Assembly: GCA_024239055.1 (NCBI GenBank)
Contig: JANBVJ010000003.1
Location: forward strand, 1 to 64,000
Reading direction: 5' to 3'
Length of the DNA: 64,000 nt
DNA from: Patescibacteria group bacterium
GTDB taxonomy: Bacteria > Patescibacteria > Paceibacteria > Paceibacterales > UBA10102
Below, one piece after another: positions 15,226-24,448 of this stretch. The notes under the pieces are model-generated. The model ran no database searches. It saw only the letters and a program-made list of their open reading frames with translations, and had not been told where the DNA came from. Each line of letters opens with the position of its first letter. The first letter of the stretch is position 1. The translations under genes and the position numbers were made by a program.

Positions 15226-15972
15226 ATGGCTAAAGGATTCACTGACGACAAGGGAAGATTTAGACCAACAGGAAACAAAGGGGTTAGTTCCAGAACTAAA
15301 TCAATTTCTACAGAAGGACTTGAAATGTCAAAAATACAAAGTGACGTAGATATAACTACAGAAGAGATTGAATTTCAAGATAAACTAATTGAGATTGAGG
15401 CAGACATAGAGGCAAACTTTGATGATATTTTATTCAAAACAGCATTAAACAAAAGATGTGATTTTAAAGAAGGAAAATTAATCAGAACTAAATTAACGAA
15501 GGATGATCAAGGATTGCTACCAGAGGGAACTCAGATAGAAGAGTTTTGTGGAGCAGTTACTGATGAGTTAGGAAAATTCATTACCAAAAAATATGGAAAA
15601 GGAATTGCATGTGAAGAAAGAGGAGTCTACACTGGTGATGACAAGGAAAATAGTGCTGGTTTCAATAGAATCGCAGGAGAAGTTCAACACGAATGGATAA
15701 GATTACCAGATGGTACAATTATTGATGCATCAGCAGGACAATTCGTTGAGGATAAGGATTCTGTTACAAACGAAGATAGACTACGAATAATTTCTCCAGA
15801 AGATCCAAGACAGGATTGGTATAATCCTAATTCAAAAATGTGCAATCTATGTGGTGCAAGATTAATTGCTGGTAAGTGTCCAAGTCCTGATGTTGATGCA
15901 ATAATGAAGTTAGTTAACACTGGATTAACCGTAGACGAAGCAAAAGAAAAAATTGCAAGTGAGGGATCGTAA
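15226..15972 (+). CDS. Tagged protein 1: transglutaminase/papain-like candidate with zinc ribbon
   Basis: ATG 15226 starts the shared tag (MAKGFTDDKGRFRPTGNKG, then SSRTKSISTEG). Residues 145-175 contain AGEVQHEWIRLPDGTIIDAS, an H-x-W ... D-G-x-x-I-D pattern as in phage transglutaminase/papain-like domains, where His and Asp belong to the catalytic triad; the Cys is not certain (C131 in GIACEERG is a candidate). Near 205-220 lies a CNLC...CPSP knuckle. Ends one base into the next gene. Confidence 0.6.
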   Translation: MAKGFTDDKGRFRPTGNKGVSSRTKSISTEGLEMSKIQSDVDITTEEIEFQDKLIEIEADIEANFDDILFKTALNKRCDFKEGKLIRTKLTKDDQGLLPEGTQIEEFCGAVTDELGKFITKKYGKGIACEERGVYTGDDKENSAGFNRIAGEVQHEWIRLPDGTIIDASAGQFVEDKDSVTNEDRLRIISPEDPRQDWYNPNSKMCNLCGARLIAGKCPSPDVDAIMKLVNTGLTVDEAKEKIASEGS

Positions 15973-16679
15973 TGGTAAAAGGTTTCAAAGATTCAAAAGG
16001 AAAGTTTAGACCTACTGGAAACAAAGGGGTTAGTTCCAAACAAAAAACAATTACATCAACTGGAATGAAATTAAAACCTAGAGTTGATCCTACTTACGGT
16101 TTAATCGTAGCAAATGGTTATGATGATTTGAAACACAATCCAAACGATCCAGAAGTAAAAAAAGCCTATAACATATTCATTAAAGAAACTTTGGAACAAG
16201 CAAGAGAATTACAAAAGAACGGTGTAAAATTCCAGAGTGAACAATACAAAGATGCAAATGCGATGTTCAAAGATGTTGAAGAAAACAAACATTTGGTGTA
16301 CAGACCATCAGACAAAGATTACAAAGGTGTAGAGGATCATCCAATGTTCCAATTAACAGACATTCGAAACACAAACGGTGATAGGATGCGAGTAAATGAT
16401 GTTTTTCGTGCAGTTCATGACATCAATGGTCATAAAAAGGCAAAGGCACAATTTACACCAAATGGAGAACTAGGTTCATACAACGAACATAAAAAATTGT
16501 ATAGTAAGAATGCTACCAGAGCATTGTTCACTGAAACTCAAGGTCAAGGCATGTGGGTTAACTTTAACAAAAGATCAGGAACGAAAAATCGACACTTGCA
16601 GGAAATAGGAGATTTCAATGAATTAGACTTTGCTACACAAAAGGCAGATTTGTTTCCAGATTCTATAATTTTTAGATGA
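15972..16679 (+). CDS. Tagged protein 2: phage polyvalent-type domain
   Basis: Tag MVKGFKDSKGKFRPTGNKG; its nucleotides GGAAACAAAGGGGTTAGTTC are identical to the upstream gene. The rest (about 45-235) has VNDVFRAVHDINGHKKA near 143-159, NEHKKLYSKNATRALFTETQ and GQGMWVNF. I know this H-D-x-x-G-H ... M/L-Y-S ... A-x-x-A-L-x-x-E-T-x-G-Q-x-x-W-V-N pattern from domains of large phage polyvalent/structural proteins. Biochemical role unknown; its usual context is cargo delivered with phage DNA. Confidence 0.65.
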   Translation: MVKGFKDSKGKFRPTGNKGVSSKQKTITSTGMKLKPRVDPTYGLIVANGYDDLKHNPNDPEVKKAYNIFIKETLEQARELQKNGVKFQSEQYKDANAMFKDVEENKHLVYRPSDKDYKGVEDHPMFQLTDIRNTNGDRMRVNDVFRAVHDINGHKKAKAQFTPNGELGSYNEHKKLYSKNATRALFTETQGQGMWVNFNKRSGTKNRHLQEIGDFNELDFATQKADLFPDSIIFR

Positions 16680-16685
16680 TAAGAA

Positions 16686-17552
16686 ATGGTTAAAGGATTT
16701 ACTGACGAGAAAGGAAAGTTTCATCCAACTGGAAACAATGGAGGAAAGAATGCACCAGATGGCAAGTCAATAGAACCTACTGGAATGAAAATAGAAAAAC
16801 AGGAAGAAGAGATTGATCTACGTCATGATAGAAGAAAGCATATTCTAACAACAGGAGAAATACTTCCTAGCAGATTATCATTGACGGTTGAAGAACAACA
16901 AGAGAACATGGAAAGGGGAGAGAAGATTATTGATCAATTTCAACAAGCAATAGATGAGAGAGACGATGATTTTTTTAATGGAAGATCAGTACGTAGTTTT
17001 ATTGATACACATGGAGTAGATGTTTCAGATAAATGGATAGAAAATTTAGGAAGGGATGAAGATCAGTTCAGAGAGTTTCTTGATAACAGACTTGAAAAAA
17101 GAAAAGGAGAATGGAATCTTGCAGTACCAATACCTACAGATGGAGCATTTGAAGATCAATTAGCATCAAATTATACAACAAAGTCATACAAAGGAAGAAT
17201 CTGGTGGGCAAAAATTAAACCAGAGGTTTTTCTTGAACTTGCATCACCAGTTGGTACATTTACAGAAGATGCAGTTAGTAAATACCAAAATAGTATTCAA
17301 ACTGCACAACCAGTAAGCACACCACAATTAGATCTTAGTTGGGATGATGATTCAAAAAAATGGAAAGTTTCTTCACATGAAGGCAGACATCGTTCTCAGG
17401 CATCAGTAAAAGAAGGTTTAAGTGAAATTCCAGTATGGCTTGAAACTAGAAGAGAGATATGGGAAATGACAGAAGAACAAGAAAACCAACTAAAAGACAT
17501 AATTGCAAATGGAATTACATCAGATTCATTCATTCCAGAACCAATTAATTAA
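16686..17552 (+). CDS. Tagged protein 3: ParB-like / polyvalent-associated domain
   Basis: Tag MVKGFTDEKGKFHPTGNNGG. Near residues 178-195 is WWAKIKPEVFLELASPVG, and near 231-250 SSHEGRHRSQASVKEGLSEI, followed by PVWLE. The x-P-x-x-F-L-x-L-A ... H-E-G-R-H-R ... I-P-V layout is a recurrent phage domain related to the ParB-type R-H-R fold and often found in polyvalent proteins. Nuclease or nucleotide-binding activity is possible but not shown. Confidence 0.6.
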   Translation: MVKGFTDEKGKFHPTGNNGGKNAPDGKSIEPTGMKIEKQEEEIDLRHDRRKHILTTGEILPSRLSLTVEEQQENMERGEKIIDQFQQAIDERDDDFFNGRSVRSFIDTHGVDVSDKWIENLGRDEDQFREFLDNRLEKRKGEWNLAVPIPTDGAFEDQLASNYTTKSYKGRIWWAKIKPEVFLELASPVGTFTEDAVSKYQNSIQTAQPVSTPQLDLSWDDDSKKWKVSSHEGRHRSQASVKEGLSEIPVWLETRREIWEMTEEQENQLKDIIANGITSDSFIPEPIN

Positions 17553-17654
17553 CAATTCAGAGGACATGTCCACTTTTAGAGATCTAATTTTTCACTAAAT
17601 AGCATACTTTTGTTACATAACTAATTTCAAATACACTAACCTAACGAAGAGATC

Positions 17655-18575
17655 TTGTTGTCAAGCCCTCAAATACAAGTACATCAGGAATTCCTTAATC
17701 AGTATAGAGATAACTTTGATGAGACTGTCAAAAAAGCGATTAAACTAAGTGGAATTAATATTCAAAAAGAAGTTTCTCCACAAGAATTTCATCAGATGCA
17801 AATGTATATGAACGGAGAAATGGATTGGAAAAAATTACAGAGTCTCATTTCTAGAATGGGAGATAAAACAGTTTGCAACATTTTTTGTAATGCTAATTTA
17901 GCAGAATATAATGACTGGAAAATTGCATTAAAGGCAATTGAAGAAGATATGGAAAAGGCAAAGTTAGAAGAAAGCCCAAAATATGTTTCAGAGGATATAG
18001 GAAAAGTAATGCAGGATCATAGCACAGGTGATCACGCACCAACTCACGCAACTCACTTGAATAACGGTCTAGGAGACAACGCTGGATTTGTTTCAAGATA
18101 CAACACTGGTTATGTATGGAGACTGTTTGCAGACGGTTACATAAGAAATATTGATGGAATAATGGTAAAGAAATTATTTTTTGAAAGATATGACATCATT
18201 CCATCAGAGTTAGAGGCAAAATCAATTTCAGATTTAATGAATAAGGAAAGAAGAATATTTGAAGGACAGGTTCTACAGGGAGAAATTGGTGACAGTCCAA
18301 TGGTCAAAGATGCAGTTAGCATTGTTACTAACGAAGGAAAGAAGAAAGGTTTGTCTTATCAAAGAACAGATGCAATGGGTAGAGAAGTAAGAAAGGCTTG
18401 TGAAAAAATTGAAAGAGATGCAGGTAAAATTATCGGTAAGGCTAAGGTTCAAGGCGCAACACCAGAATTAGAACAGAAATATGCAAAGATGGTTTCAAAT
18501 GTCATAGATGAAACTAACATGGGATGGGATAACTTCATTGCTTGTCTGTTCAAAGTCAAGAGGAAAAACAAGTAA
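17655..18575 (+). CDS. Hypothetical soluble protein (306 aa)
   Basis: TTG 17655 (or TTG 17658). The product is mostly helical. A His/Gly-rich central stretch (about 115-135, DHSTGDHAPTHATHLNNG) is followed by NTGYVWRLFADGYIRNIDG. Not tagged. No family recognised. It is preceded by about 100 nt without genes and followed by three small membrane proteins, so a virion or assembly role is possible. Confidence 0.65.
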   Translation: MLSSPQIQVHQEFLNQYRDNFDETVKKAIKLSGINIQKEVSPQEFHQMQMYMNGEMDWKKLQSLISRMGDKTVCNIFCNANLAEYNDWKIALKAIEEDMEKAKLEESPKYVSEDIGKVMQDHSTGDHAPTHATHLNNGLGDNAGFVSRYNTGYVWRLFADGYIRNIDGIMVKKLFFERYDIIPSELEAKSISDLMNKERRIFEGQVLQGEIGDSPMVKDAVSIVTNEGKKKGLSYQRTDAMGREVRKACEKIERDAGKIIGKAKVQGATPELEQKYAKMVSNVIDETNMGWDNFIACLFKVKRKNK

Positions 18576-18593
18576 TTTTATGGTGTAAAGAAA

Positions 18594-18917
18594 ATGGTTC
18601 ATCATGGAGGAACAGGTTCTCAAACATTTTGGTTAGTTTTCGGTTTCTTTTTAGTGTTCTTAGGTTTTCTTAGCATCTTTACAGGTATTGCACAAATTGT
18701 AACTGCACAAGATGTTACATTTCTAATTCAAATTGAGGACATGTTCTTTGTACAGGAAACCTTAACACAGTCAACTATGATTTTTAGCGGATTGATTAGG
18801 ATACTCTTGGGATTCTTCTTTGTAGTAATTGGTAATTCATTTTTCTTGAGAGGAGGAATGCATCACCATATATGCCATCCAAGAATGGGAGACTTTCATA
18901 ATAGATTTGATCGATAA
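18594..18917 (+). CDS. Membrane protein, two to three TM segments, His-rich tail
   Basis: ATG 18594. Hydrophobic stretches at about residues 9-33 and 62-88, with an amphipathic segment between them. The C-terminus MHHHICHPRMGDFHNRFDR could bind metal. Overlaps the next gene by one base. Likely envelope or host-membrane protein. Confidence 0.6.
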   Translation: MVHHGGTGSQTFWLVFGFFLVFLGFLSIFTGIAQIVTAQDVTFLIQIEDMFFVQETLTQSTMIFSGLIRILLGFFFVVIGNSFFLRGGMHHHICHPRMGDFHNRFDR

Positions 18918-19141
18918 TGTCAAAACTAATTGGTACAATAATTATTTTTGTAGGAATTCTGGTATTCTTTAGCGGAATAAATACCGCAATTCAGTTTGAA
19001 ATTTTAGGACAAATTCCAATCATTGGAGGACTAATCACAATGATTGCATCAGATGATATTCAAACTGCAATGCTACATGTATTGCTTGGTTTGGTACTGA
19101 TCTTTTTTGGTGTTCTATTAGTAAGGAGAAAGAAAAATTGA
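18917..19141 (+). CDS. Small membrane protein, two TM segments (74 aa)
   Basis: Hydrophobic helices at about residues 4-22 and 50-68, ending in a basic VRRKKN tail that would stay in the cytoplasm. Similar topology to the 13584 and 18594 products. No family recognised. Confidence 0.6.
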   Translation: MSKLIGTIIIFVGILVFFSGINTAIQFEILGQIPIIGGLITMIASDDIQTAMLHVLLGLVLIFFGVLLVRRKKN

Positions 19142-19257
19142 GTACAACTGAGAAAGAAGATGATCCAGTTCTAAAGAAGATCAATATTGTCTGTTTAGGA
19201 ATAGTTTCCCCAATCATAATTTCTGTCTCAATTTTAATAGGATTAGGCGTACTTTAA
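19138..19257 (+). CDS. Small single-TM protein (39 aa)
   Basis: TTG 19138 overlaps the previous TGA as TTGA. Charged N-terminus (MSTTEKEDDPVLKK), then one hydrophobic helix to the end. The coupling and clean tail-anchor topology support it. Confidence 0.55.
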   Translation: MSTTEKEDDPVLKKINIVCLGIVSPIIISVSILIGLGVL

Positions 19258-19284
19258 TTCAAATCCCTACGTACTTAGTTTGAA
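19258..19284. promoter_or_regulatory. CTACGTA palindrome, copy 3, with TGTTC dyad
   Basis: TTCAAAT and TTTGAA arms flank CCTACGTACT. Directly after it, TGTTC-ACT-GAATA echoes the TTGTTC/GAACAA dyad seen at 37554 and 40588. It controls the operon starting at about 19347. Confidence 0.55.
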
Positions 19285-19346
19285 TCTGTTCACTGAATAG
19301 TCTATTTTTCTATTTAGATATTGACTTACGGAGGACATGGCGACAG

Positions 19347-19619
19347 GTGGACAAGGCGACATTAATGGATAGGGATTCGATTAAGGTATATCGAAAGTTT
19401 TGGGATCACTTTAAGTGGATTTTAGCGAGTCCTACTTCTCCGATCAAATCACTTAGTCAACTTGTTACTCTATGTTCAATGAAATGGATAAAAGAATACG
19501 AGTCAGCAAGTCCATCTCAAAAAAAGAGAATGATTGAGGAGATGAAAAATTTACAAAAGGAGGCAGAAAAAAAAGAATTTCTTCATAACTCAAGGGAGAT
19601 TGTTGACAATGAAGAATGA
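19347..19619 (+). CDS. Hypothetical helical protein (90 aa)
   Basis: GTG 19347 or ATG 19365. A strong GGAGGACATGG upstream points to an ATG at 19337 in another frame that ends after 11 codons (MATGGQGDING), possibly a leader peptide. The product is charged and helical, with a Lys/Glu-rich C-terminus, and overlaps the next gene by 11 nt. Confidence 0.55.
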   Translation: MDKATLMDRDSIKVYRKFWDHFKWILASPTSPIKSLSQLVTLCSMKWIKEYESASPSQKKRMIEEMKNLQKEAEKKEFLHNSREIVDNEE

Positions 19620-21138
19620 GCAACTATCAGCAAAAGATCAACTGTATTATGTTTTTGTTGGTGTTGGAATAGGAGTTGTTTATGTAATATTTTTTATGCT
19701 CATTACTGGAGTAAATTTAGATTTTATCATACCAATACCAATGGCTTTTGGACAAGTTCAACCATTCGAGTTACAGTTAGAACAGATTAGAAATCCAGAG
19801 GCTTGTACAAGAAAGGTACTTCAAAGTTCAGGAGCATACATACCTTTTACTCTAAAAGTTTTCTACGATACAACTCAGGATAGAAGTTGGGATGTAATTT
19901 CAAAGGCAGAAACATTTCCAGTTGCTCAACAAACTGCACAGGTAGCAACATTCTTCACTCAAGAAATAGATCAATATGAAGTCCATTTAGAAGTTAATTA
20001 CGATAGACCACAAAAAAGACAGGCATACATAGAAGTTCTATCAGAAGGAAGAACAGTTACAAGTTGGCAGGAAAAGTTTGATGATCAAAAGTTTTGTATG
20101 ACATTTTTCATTAATACAAACGAACCACCAACATTTCCAACTAGAGAAGAACTAATTGGTGATCTTCTCACAAATGTAGATAAAATTCCAGAAATGATAA
20201 CATCATTTAACATTAACACGATTACTTGGAATACAAGCATCTCATACATGTGGACTTTGATATTTGCATCAATAGTATTATCAGTTCTAACACTTCTTGG
20301 CACATCAATTGTTAACAGAAATGTAAAGTCAAAGATGAAGGATATGGATGATGCAGTAGACCTTGTTGATAAATCAGCAAGAAAAATTGATGAAATGAAG
20401 GAACCATTCGATCAAATAATTAAAAATCAAAACAAAATTCTAAAGAATCAAGACCTAATACTTGCAAAATCACCAGTTCCAATAGTTGAACCAGAAAAGA
20501 AGTCAAAACTAAGTCAAATATTCAAGAAGAAAACAGAAGATAAGATCGAAGTAAGTGAACATGTAACTAAAGGTTTGAAACCAAAAGGGAAAAGCAGATG
20601 GAGTTTTCTAAAACGAAATAAAGATGAGGATGAGGAATACGAAGAAGAAAAAGACGATGAAGATAACGAAAATGTTTATGATAATGGCAAGATCGAAGTT
20701 CCTCCAAAGGAAGTAAAGGAAGAGAGTGCTAAATTAGTAGAGGTAATTGAAAAGTTAAAACCTGATGTAGAAAAAGATGTTGAAGAGGAATTAGAAGGTG
20801 GTTTTATACAAACATCTAAAGAAGAAAAGGTTCCCCCGACACCCCCTCCAAAAGAAGAAATGCTTCCACCAGTAGAACAAAAGCCATCAAGATTCAAAGA
20901 AATTTTACGTGCAATTGATTTCAAAAATAATGCATTCAAGGAAGGAGAGTTTGATAAATTCACTTACAATGAACTAAACAACATGTACGGATGGATAGTT
21001 CACTACAAAAAACGCAAACTAATGTTAAAGGAGTGGGAAATGCTACCAAAAGTGGTACGAGAAAAACAAGACGTTGCTGAGAGAGTAATCTATTATGCAA
21101 TATTTCAAAAAATGGATAAGAGGTTGAAAAATGATTAA
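19609..21138 (+). CDS. Large anchored protein with cytoplasmic coiled coil (510 aa)
   Basis: ATG 19609. TM1 at about residues 12-38; an outside domain of ~165 residues; TM2 at about 200-222 (YMWTLIFASIVLSVLTLLGT). Then a coiled coil (about 230-285), an acidic low-complexity linker with a PPTPPPKEEMLPP proline stretch, and a ~70-residue C-terminal helical domain. The long cytoplasmic tail could link the membrane to DNA or the ATPase during assembly. No family recognised. Confidence 0.65.
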   Translation: MKNEQLSAKDQLYYVFVGVGIGVVYVIFFMLITGVNLDFIIPIPMAFGQVQPFELQLEQIRNPEACTRKVLQSSGAYIPFTLKVFYDTTQDRSWDVISKAETFPVAQQTAQVATFFTQEIDQYEVHLEVNYDRPQKRQAYIEVLSEGRTVTSWQEKFDDQKFCMTFFINTNEPPTFPTREELIGDLLTNVDKIPEMITSFNINTITWNTSISYMWTLIFASIVLSVLTLLGTSIVNRNVKSKMKDMDDAVDLVDKSARKIDEMKEPFDQIIKNQNKILKNQDLILAKSPVPIVEPEKKSKLSQIFKKKTEDKIEVSEHVTKGLKPKGKSRWSFLKRNKDEDEEYEEEKDDEDNENVYDNGKIEVPPKEVKEESAKLVEVIEKLKPDVEKDVEEELEGGFIQTSKEEKVPPTPPPKEEMLPPVEQKPSRFKEILRAIDFKNNAFKEGEFDKFTYNELNNMYGWIVHYKKRKLMLKEWEMLPKVVREKQDVAERVIYYAIFQKMDKRLKND

Positions 21139-22357
21139 CATTTCACTCTTTCTACAAACGATCTTCCTTCAAACAGGAAATCCAATACTAGATACATTCA
21201 ATGCATTCACCAATCCACAGACAACAGCACAAGGACTTGCAGTAACTCCAAACTATGTACCAGTGATAAGTTTCATACTTGTAGCATTTCTTTTGATTGT
21301 AGGACTAAGATACATAGTAAATGCACGTAGATCTCCCAATGCAGAAGAACCAATTGGAATTATACAATTCGTTATCCAACGTCAAGGATTGCTAGAGGGA
21401 TTTGTAAACAAATATGATGCGCCAGTAAGGGCATCAGTAATTCGTGCATTAAAGAACAACAAAAAATTTGCACCAGCAGTAAAAAAAATTATTGAGTTAA
21501 AAGAGGCAGGACATCTTCACTTTTATCAAATGTTTTACAGGGATACAAGAGATCTGCTCACTTCAACTGTCAGAAGAAGTAGAACACCATCATTAGTAAT
21601 ATCAACACTACCACTAGACGATCCAGACGTAGCATACTCACAGTCAGAGGCAAAGTTTTCTTGGGCTACACTTGGATGGGAACACATGAAAACTGTACTC
21701 TGTCATGTATCATCTGAAAAGTTTGAGGTAGATACCGTTGGCAATAAAGTAATGGATGTTTGGATAATTGCACCAATGCCTATTGTAGAGGAAAAAACTT
21801 CGTATGATAGAAAACAAGGTGGGGATACAGAAACAACTTCTGAGGACTTTAAGATTTGGGGAGAAGATCTCAGTTTAGAACCAGCAGTAATGCAGGTAAA
21901 CGTACTTCCTTATGATGAGGATCTTGCAAAAACCTCATCATCATTTGTCATGGCATCAAAGCAGGTTGATTACATTGGTGACTTGGAGGATCACATGGAA
22001 ACTCAGCAAGAAGAACTACAGCAACGAGACAAGGTGGTTAACAAGCAGAAACAGGTCATAAACATGCTAAAACTTGCACTAGGACAGAAGAAACTAATTG
22101 GTACAGAACTTCCATTTGGATTTGGCAGACCGAAGGACTTTATCACTTGGATTGTGTTAGGTTCTCTTGGTGGTCTACTTGTTGGAGAATTGCCAAGATT
22201 TATTCCACAACTTGCAGGAATTGACCGTTTGTTTATGGGAGCAATGGGTACAATGATCATAGTAGCAGTTTACATGATGACAAGGAAATCAACATCTAAC
22301 ACACAAAGAGACTTGTTAGAAGAGGAAGGAATCAATCAGGATCAACTTAACATGTGA
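21131..22357 (+). CDS. Membrane protein with large cytoplasmic domain (408 aa)
   Basis: Hydrophobic N-terminus, TM near residues 40-62 (VPVISFILVAFLLIVGLRYI), a ~280-residue soluble domain, a coiled coil (about 280-320) and two TM segments near 337-357 and 365-385. It overlaps the previous gene by 8 nt, so the two are probably made together as partners. No family recognised. Confidence 0.65.
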   Translation: MINISLFLQTIFLQTGNPILDTFNAFTNPQTTAQGLAVTPNYVPVISFILVAFLLIVGLRYIVNARRSPNAEEPIGIIQFVIQRQGLLEGFVNKYDAPVRASVIRALKNNKKFAPAVKKIIELKEAGHLHFYQMFYRDTRDLLTSTVRRSRTPSLVISTLPLDDPDVAYSQSEAKFSWATLGWEHMKTVLCHVSSEKFEVDTVGNKVMDVWIIAPMPIVEEKTSYDRKQGGDTETTSEDFKIWGEDLSLEPAVMQVNVLPYDEDLAKTSSSFVMASKQVDYIGDLEDHMETQQEELQQRDKVVNKQKQVINMLKLALGQKKLIGTELPFGFGRPKDFITWIVLGSLGGLLVGELPRFIPQLAGIDRLFMGAMGTMIIVAVYMMTRKSTSNTQRDLLEEEGINQDQLNM

Positions 22358-22614
22358 TGATTATGAATGGAATAGAGGCAAAAAAAGTTGAAAGAAGGTA
22401 TAAGAGAAGATTAACAGAGTTAGATTCACTTTGTTCCAAACAAATAGTTCTCCTTTGGAAAAAGCACGACAGTTTGAAAGGTACAAAGTCAAATCTTTTA
22501 AAAAAAGGAATTTTAGGTAAAATAGTTGGTATCGAATGGGTTATGAATACATTGAGTAATTTACAACATAAAGAAGATAGGGAAATGGATCAACATGAAG
22601 CACGAAAATACTGA
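22357..22614 (+). CDS. Basic hypothetical protein (85 aa)
   Basis: ATG 22357 overlaps the previous TGA (TGATG); GTG 22354 is in frame. Basic, helical N-terminus (EAKKVERRYKRRLTELD), then LLKKGILGKIVGIEWVM. No family recognised. Confidence 0.6.
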   Translation: MIMNGIEAKKVERRYKRRLTELDSLCSKQIVLLWKKHDSLKGTKSNLLKKGILGKIVGIEWVMNTLSNLQHKEDREMDQHEARKY

Positions 22615-22681
22615 AAAAAAATGTGAGTGTTACTATTGTATAAGATGTAGGATCAACAAAATGAAAGAGGTATTTGATTGA
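22595..22681 (+). CDS. Cys-rich mini-protein (28 aa)
   Basis: ATG 22595 overlaps the previous gene. CECYYCIRC gives four Cys in nine residues, a compact metal site. The stop overlaps the next TTG as TTGA. Confidence 0.45.
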   Translation: MKHENTEKKCECYYCIRCRINKMKEVFD

Positions 22682-23451
22682 GTAGTACAACTAAGGAAGA
22701 ATTATCTGACTTTTCTCAGATCTTCCAAGAAAATTTTGATAGAATAGACAAAGAGATTAACAGTATTCAAGAGAGTTTCAAAAATTTAAACGATTGGTTA
22801 CGAAAACCAATGCCAAAAGAAATGCAAGATGCTAATGAAAAACTAAACAAACCACATCTAACCTATCAGTATTCACCTGAGACTCAATCAGAGTTCATGG
22901 AATTACAGAGTAAGATCTCCCAAAAACTAGAGGCAGTTTTCCAAGTAGTTAAAGACGTAAACGAGATAAGCGCAGTTGGTACTTCTACATTCAAGAATTC
23001 TGCTAAAGTGTTAGCAGAGGGACAGGTTCCTACTGGACAACCAGTAAATATCACTCAACAACCAAAATCCATTCTTAGAAATCCATTCAAGTCACAAACC
23101 GAAACTAATATTCCAAAGTCAGTTGAGGATTTCTGGATTAGGAGTGAGAATTGGAAGGAAGAGATAATGAATTATCCCAATATTTGGGGAAAATTAATCA
23201 CATATCATCATTATGGAGTGATAAGACAGAAGGTTTTCGATGGTGAAGGAATGGAATACTACTTAGAAAACGAGGTTGTTTATCTCAATACAAGAGTTGA
23301 ACCAAATCTCTCAAGGATAATGAAACGTGCATTAGAACTAACTAGGATTGATGCAATGTCTAATCTCCAAGCAATTTACACCACAACTCAACAGGCAGAA
23401 AAAGAGATTGAAACTGCAAAATTAATGGCAGGACAGACAGGTAATGAGTAA
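22678..23451 (+). CDS. Coiled-coil hypothetical protein (257 aa)
   Basis: TTG start in TTGA overlap. Helical heptad-like N-terminus (about 10-45), a second helical region (70-110), and a globular part with VEDFWIRSENWKEEIMNYPN near 160. Soluble, no Cys. Last gene of the membrane-protein operon; it may be a scaffold. Confidence 0.6.
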   Translation: MSSTTKEELSDFSQIFQENFDRIDKEINSIQESFKNLNDWLRKPMPKEMQDANEKLNKPHLTYQYSPETQSEFMELQSKISQKLEAVFQVVKDVNEISAVGTSTFKNSAKVLAEGQVPTGQPVNITQQPKSILRNPFKSQTETNIPKSVEDFWIRSENWKEEIMNYPNIWGKLITYHHYGVIRQKVFDGEGMEYYLENEVVYLNTRVEPNLSRIMKRALELTRIDAMSNLQAIYTTTQQAEKEIETAKLMAGQTGNE

Positions 23452-23509
23452 AGATCTTTGAGCAAGTTCACTTTAATACCGAAAAAAACCTATTTTTATA
23501 CGTAGAGCA

Positions 23510-24439
23510 TTGGTTAGAGGATTTAAAGATGAAACTGGAAAGTTTCACCCCACTGAAAGGACATTAGGAAGAACTAGGGCTAATCCTCGACTTCATGACA
23601 AAACTCTCCAAGTTGGTATTCAAGGTTCTCAAATTGCAATGACAATTGCAAAACAAGCAAAAGATTTTGCAAAGAGAAAAACAAATGAACAGATTGTAAG
23701 AATCCAAACTACAAAGGAACGCCAAGCAAGGGAATTACAATTACGTAGAGACTTTGAAAAAAGACTGATTAGTTCTTTCAAACGTTCTAGATCATTACAG
23801 ATTAAAGATCCAGTTTTATTAAAAAATCAAATTTTAATTGATGTACCTGAGATAAAGGACAATTCCGAAAATCTTAGATTCATTGAAAACATTCTAAATG
23901 ACTTTCTCAAACGTGAAAAGAGGAAGGAAAAAGCAATTAAGAAAGCAAAAACTCCAGAAGAAAAAGATCGTATTGAGGCACAGTTTGATAGAGCAGAATT
24001 GTTAGAAGAGGCAGATGTTAAGAAACAATTAGGTAAATCAGAATCACAGTTAAAGAAAAAACAACAAGAAGAGTTAGCAGATTTAAAATCAGAAAAACAA
24101 GCATTCAAGAAAAAAGAAGAGTTCATCAAAGAAGAGGCAATACAAGACTTTGTTGAAGAAGAAGTTGAGGCAACACTTGCAGAAGATGACCGAATAGTAG
24201 CACAAGCAACTGTAGATAAAAAAGCAGAAGAACTATCAAAGGTGGCAGAAAAAACAAAAGACGAAAAGGAATTAAGAACTACTGAGGCTTTCATTGACTT
24301 TGTTGAGGCACAAAGCGATGCTCTTGATGCAATTAACACAGAGAGTGCAGAGAAAAAAGATGCAGAAGAGGCAAGGGAAGTCGCTGAAACTTTACTAGGT
24401 GAACTTGACACAGGATTTCCACCAGAGATTGTAGGGTAG
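23510..24439 (+). CDS. Tagged protein 4: long coiled coil (309 aa)
   Basis: TTG start giving MVRGFKDETGKFHPTERTLG, a variant tag lacking the S-x-x-K-S part. The rest is almost entirely charged coiled coil (Lys/Glu-rich, about 60-300). The antisense frame 23827-24588 is a shadow. A rod-like particle or DNA-associated protein is plausible. AT-rich TATA-like sequence lies at 23471-23500. Confidence 0.6.
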   Translation: MVRGFKDETGKFHPTERTLGRTRANPRLHDKTLQVGIQGSQIAMTIAKQAKDFAKRKTNEQIVRIQTTKERQARELQLRRDFEKRLISSFKRSRSLQIKDPVLLKNQILIDVPEIKDNSENLRFIENILNDFLKREKRKEKAIKKAKTPEEKDRIEAQFDRAELLEEADVKKQLGKSESQLKKKQQEELADLKSEKQAFKKKEEFIKEEAIQDFVEEEVEATLAEDDRIVAQATVDKKAEELSKVAEKTKDEKELRTTEAFIDFVEAQSDALDAINTESAEKKDAEEAREVAETLLGELDTGFPPEIVG

Positions 24440-24448
24440 TGAAGAAGT

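Noticed and set aside
16990..17000. TACGTAG inside the 16686 gene, and similar hits near 23744 and 24950
   Set aside because: These lack the outer TTCAAAT/ATTTGAA arms and lie within coding sequence, so they were not counted with the operator family.
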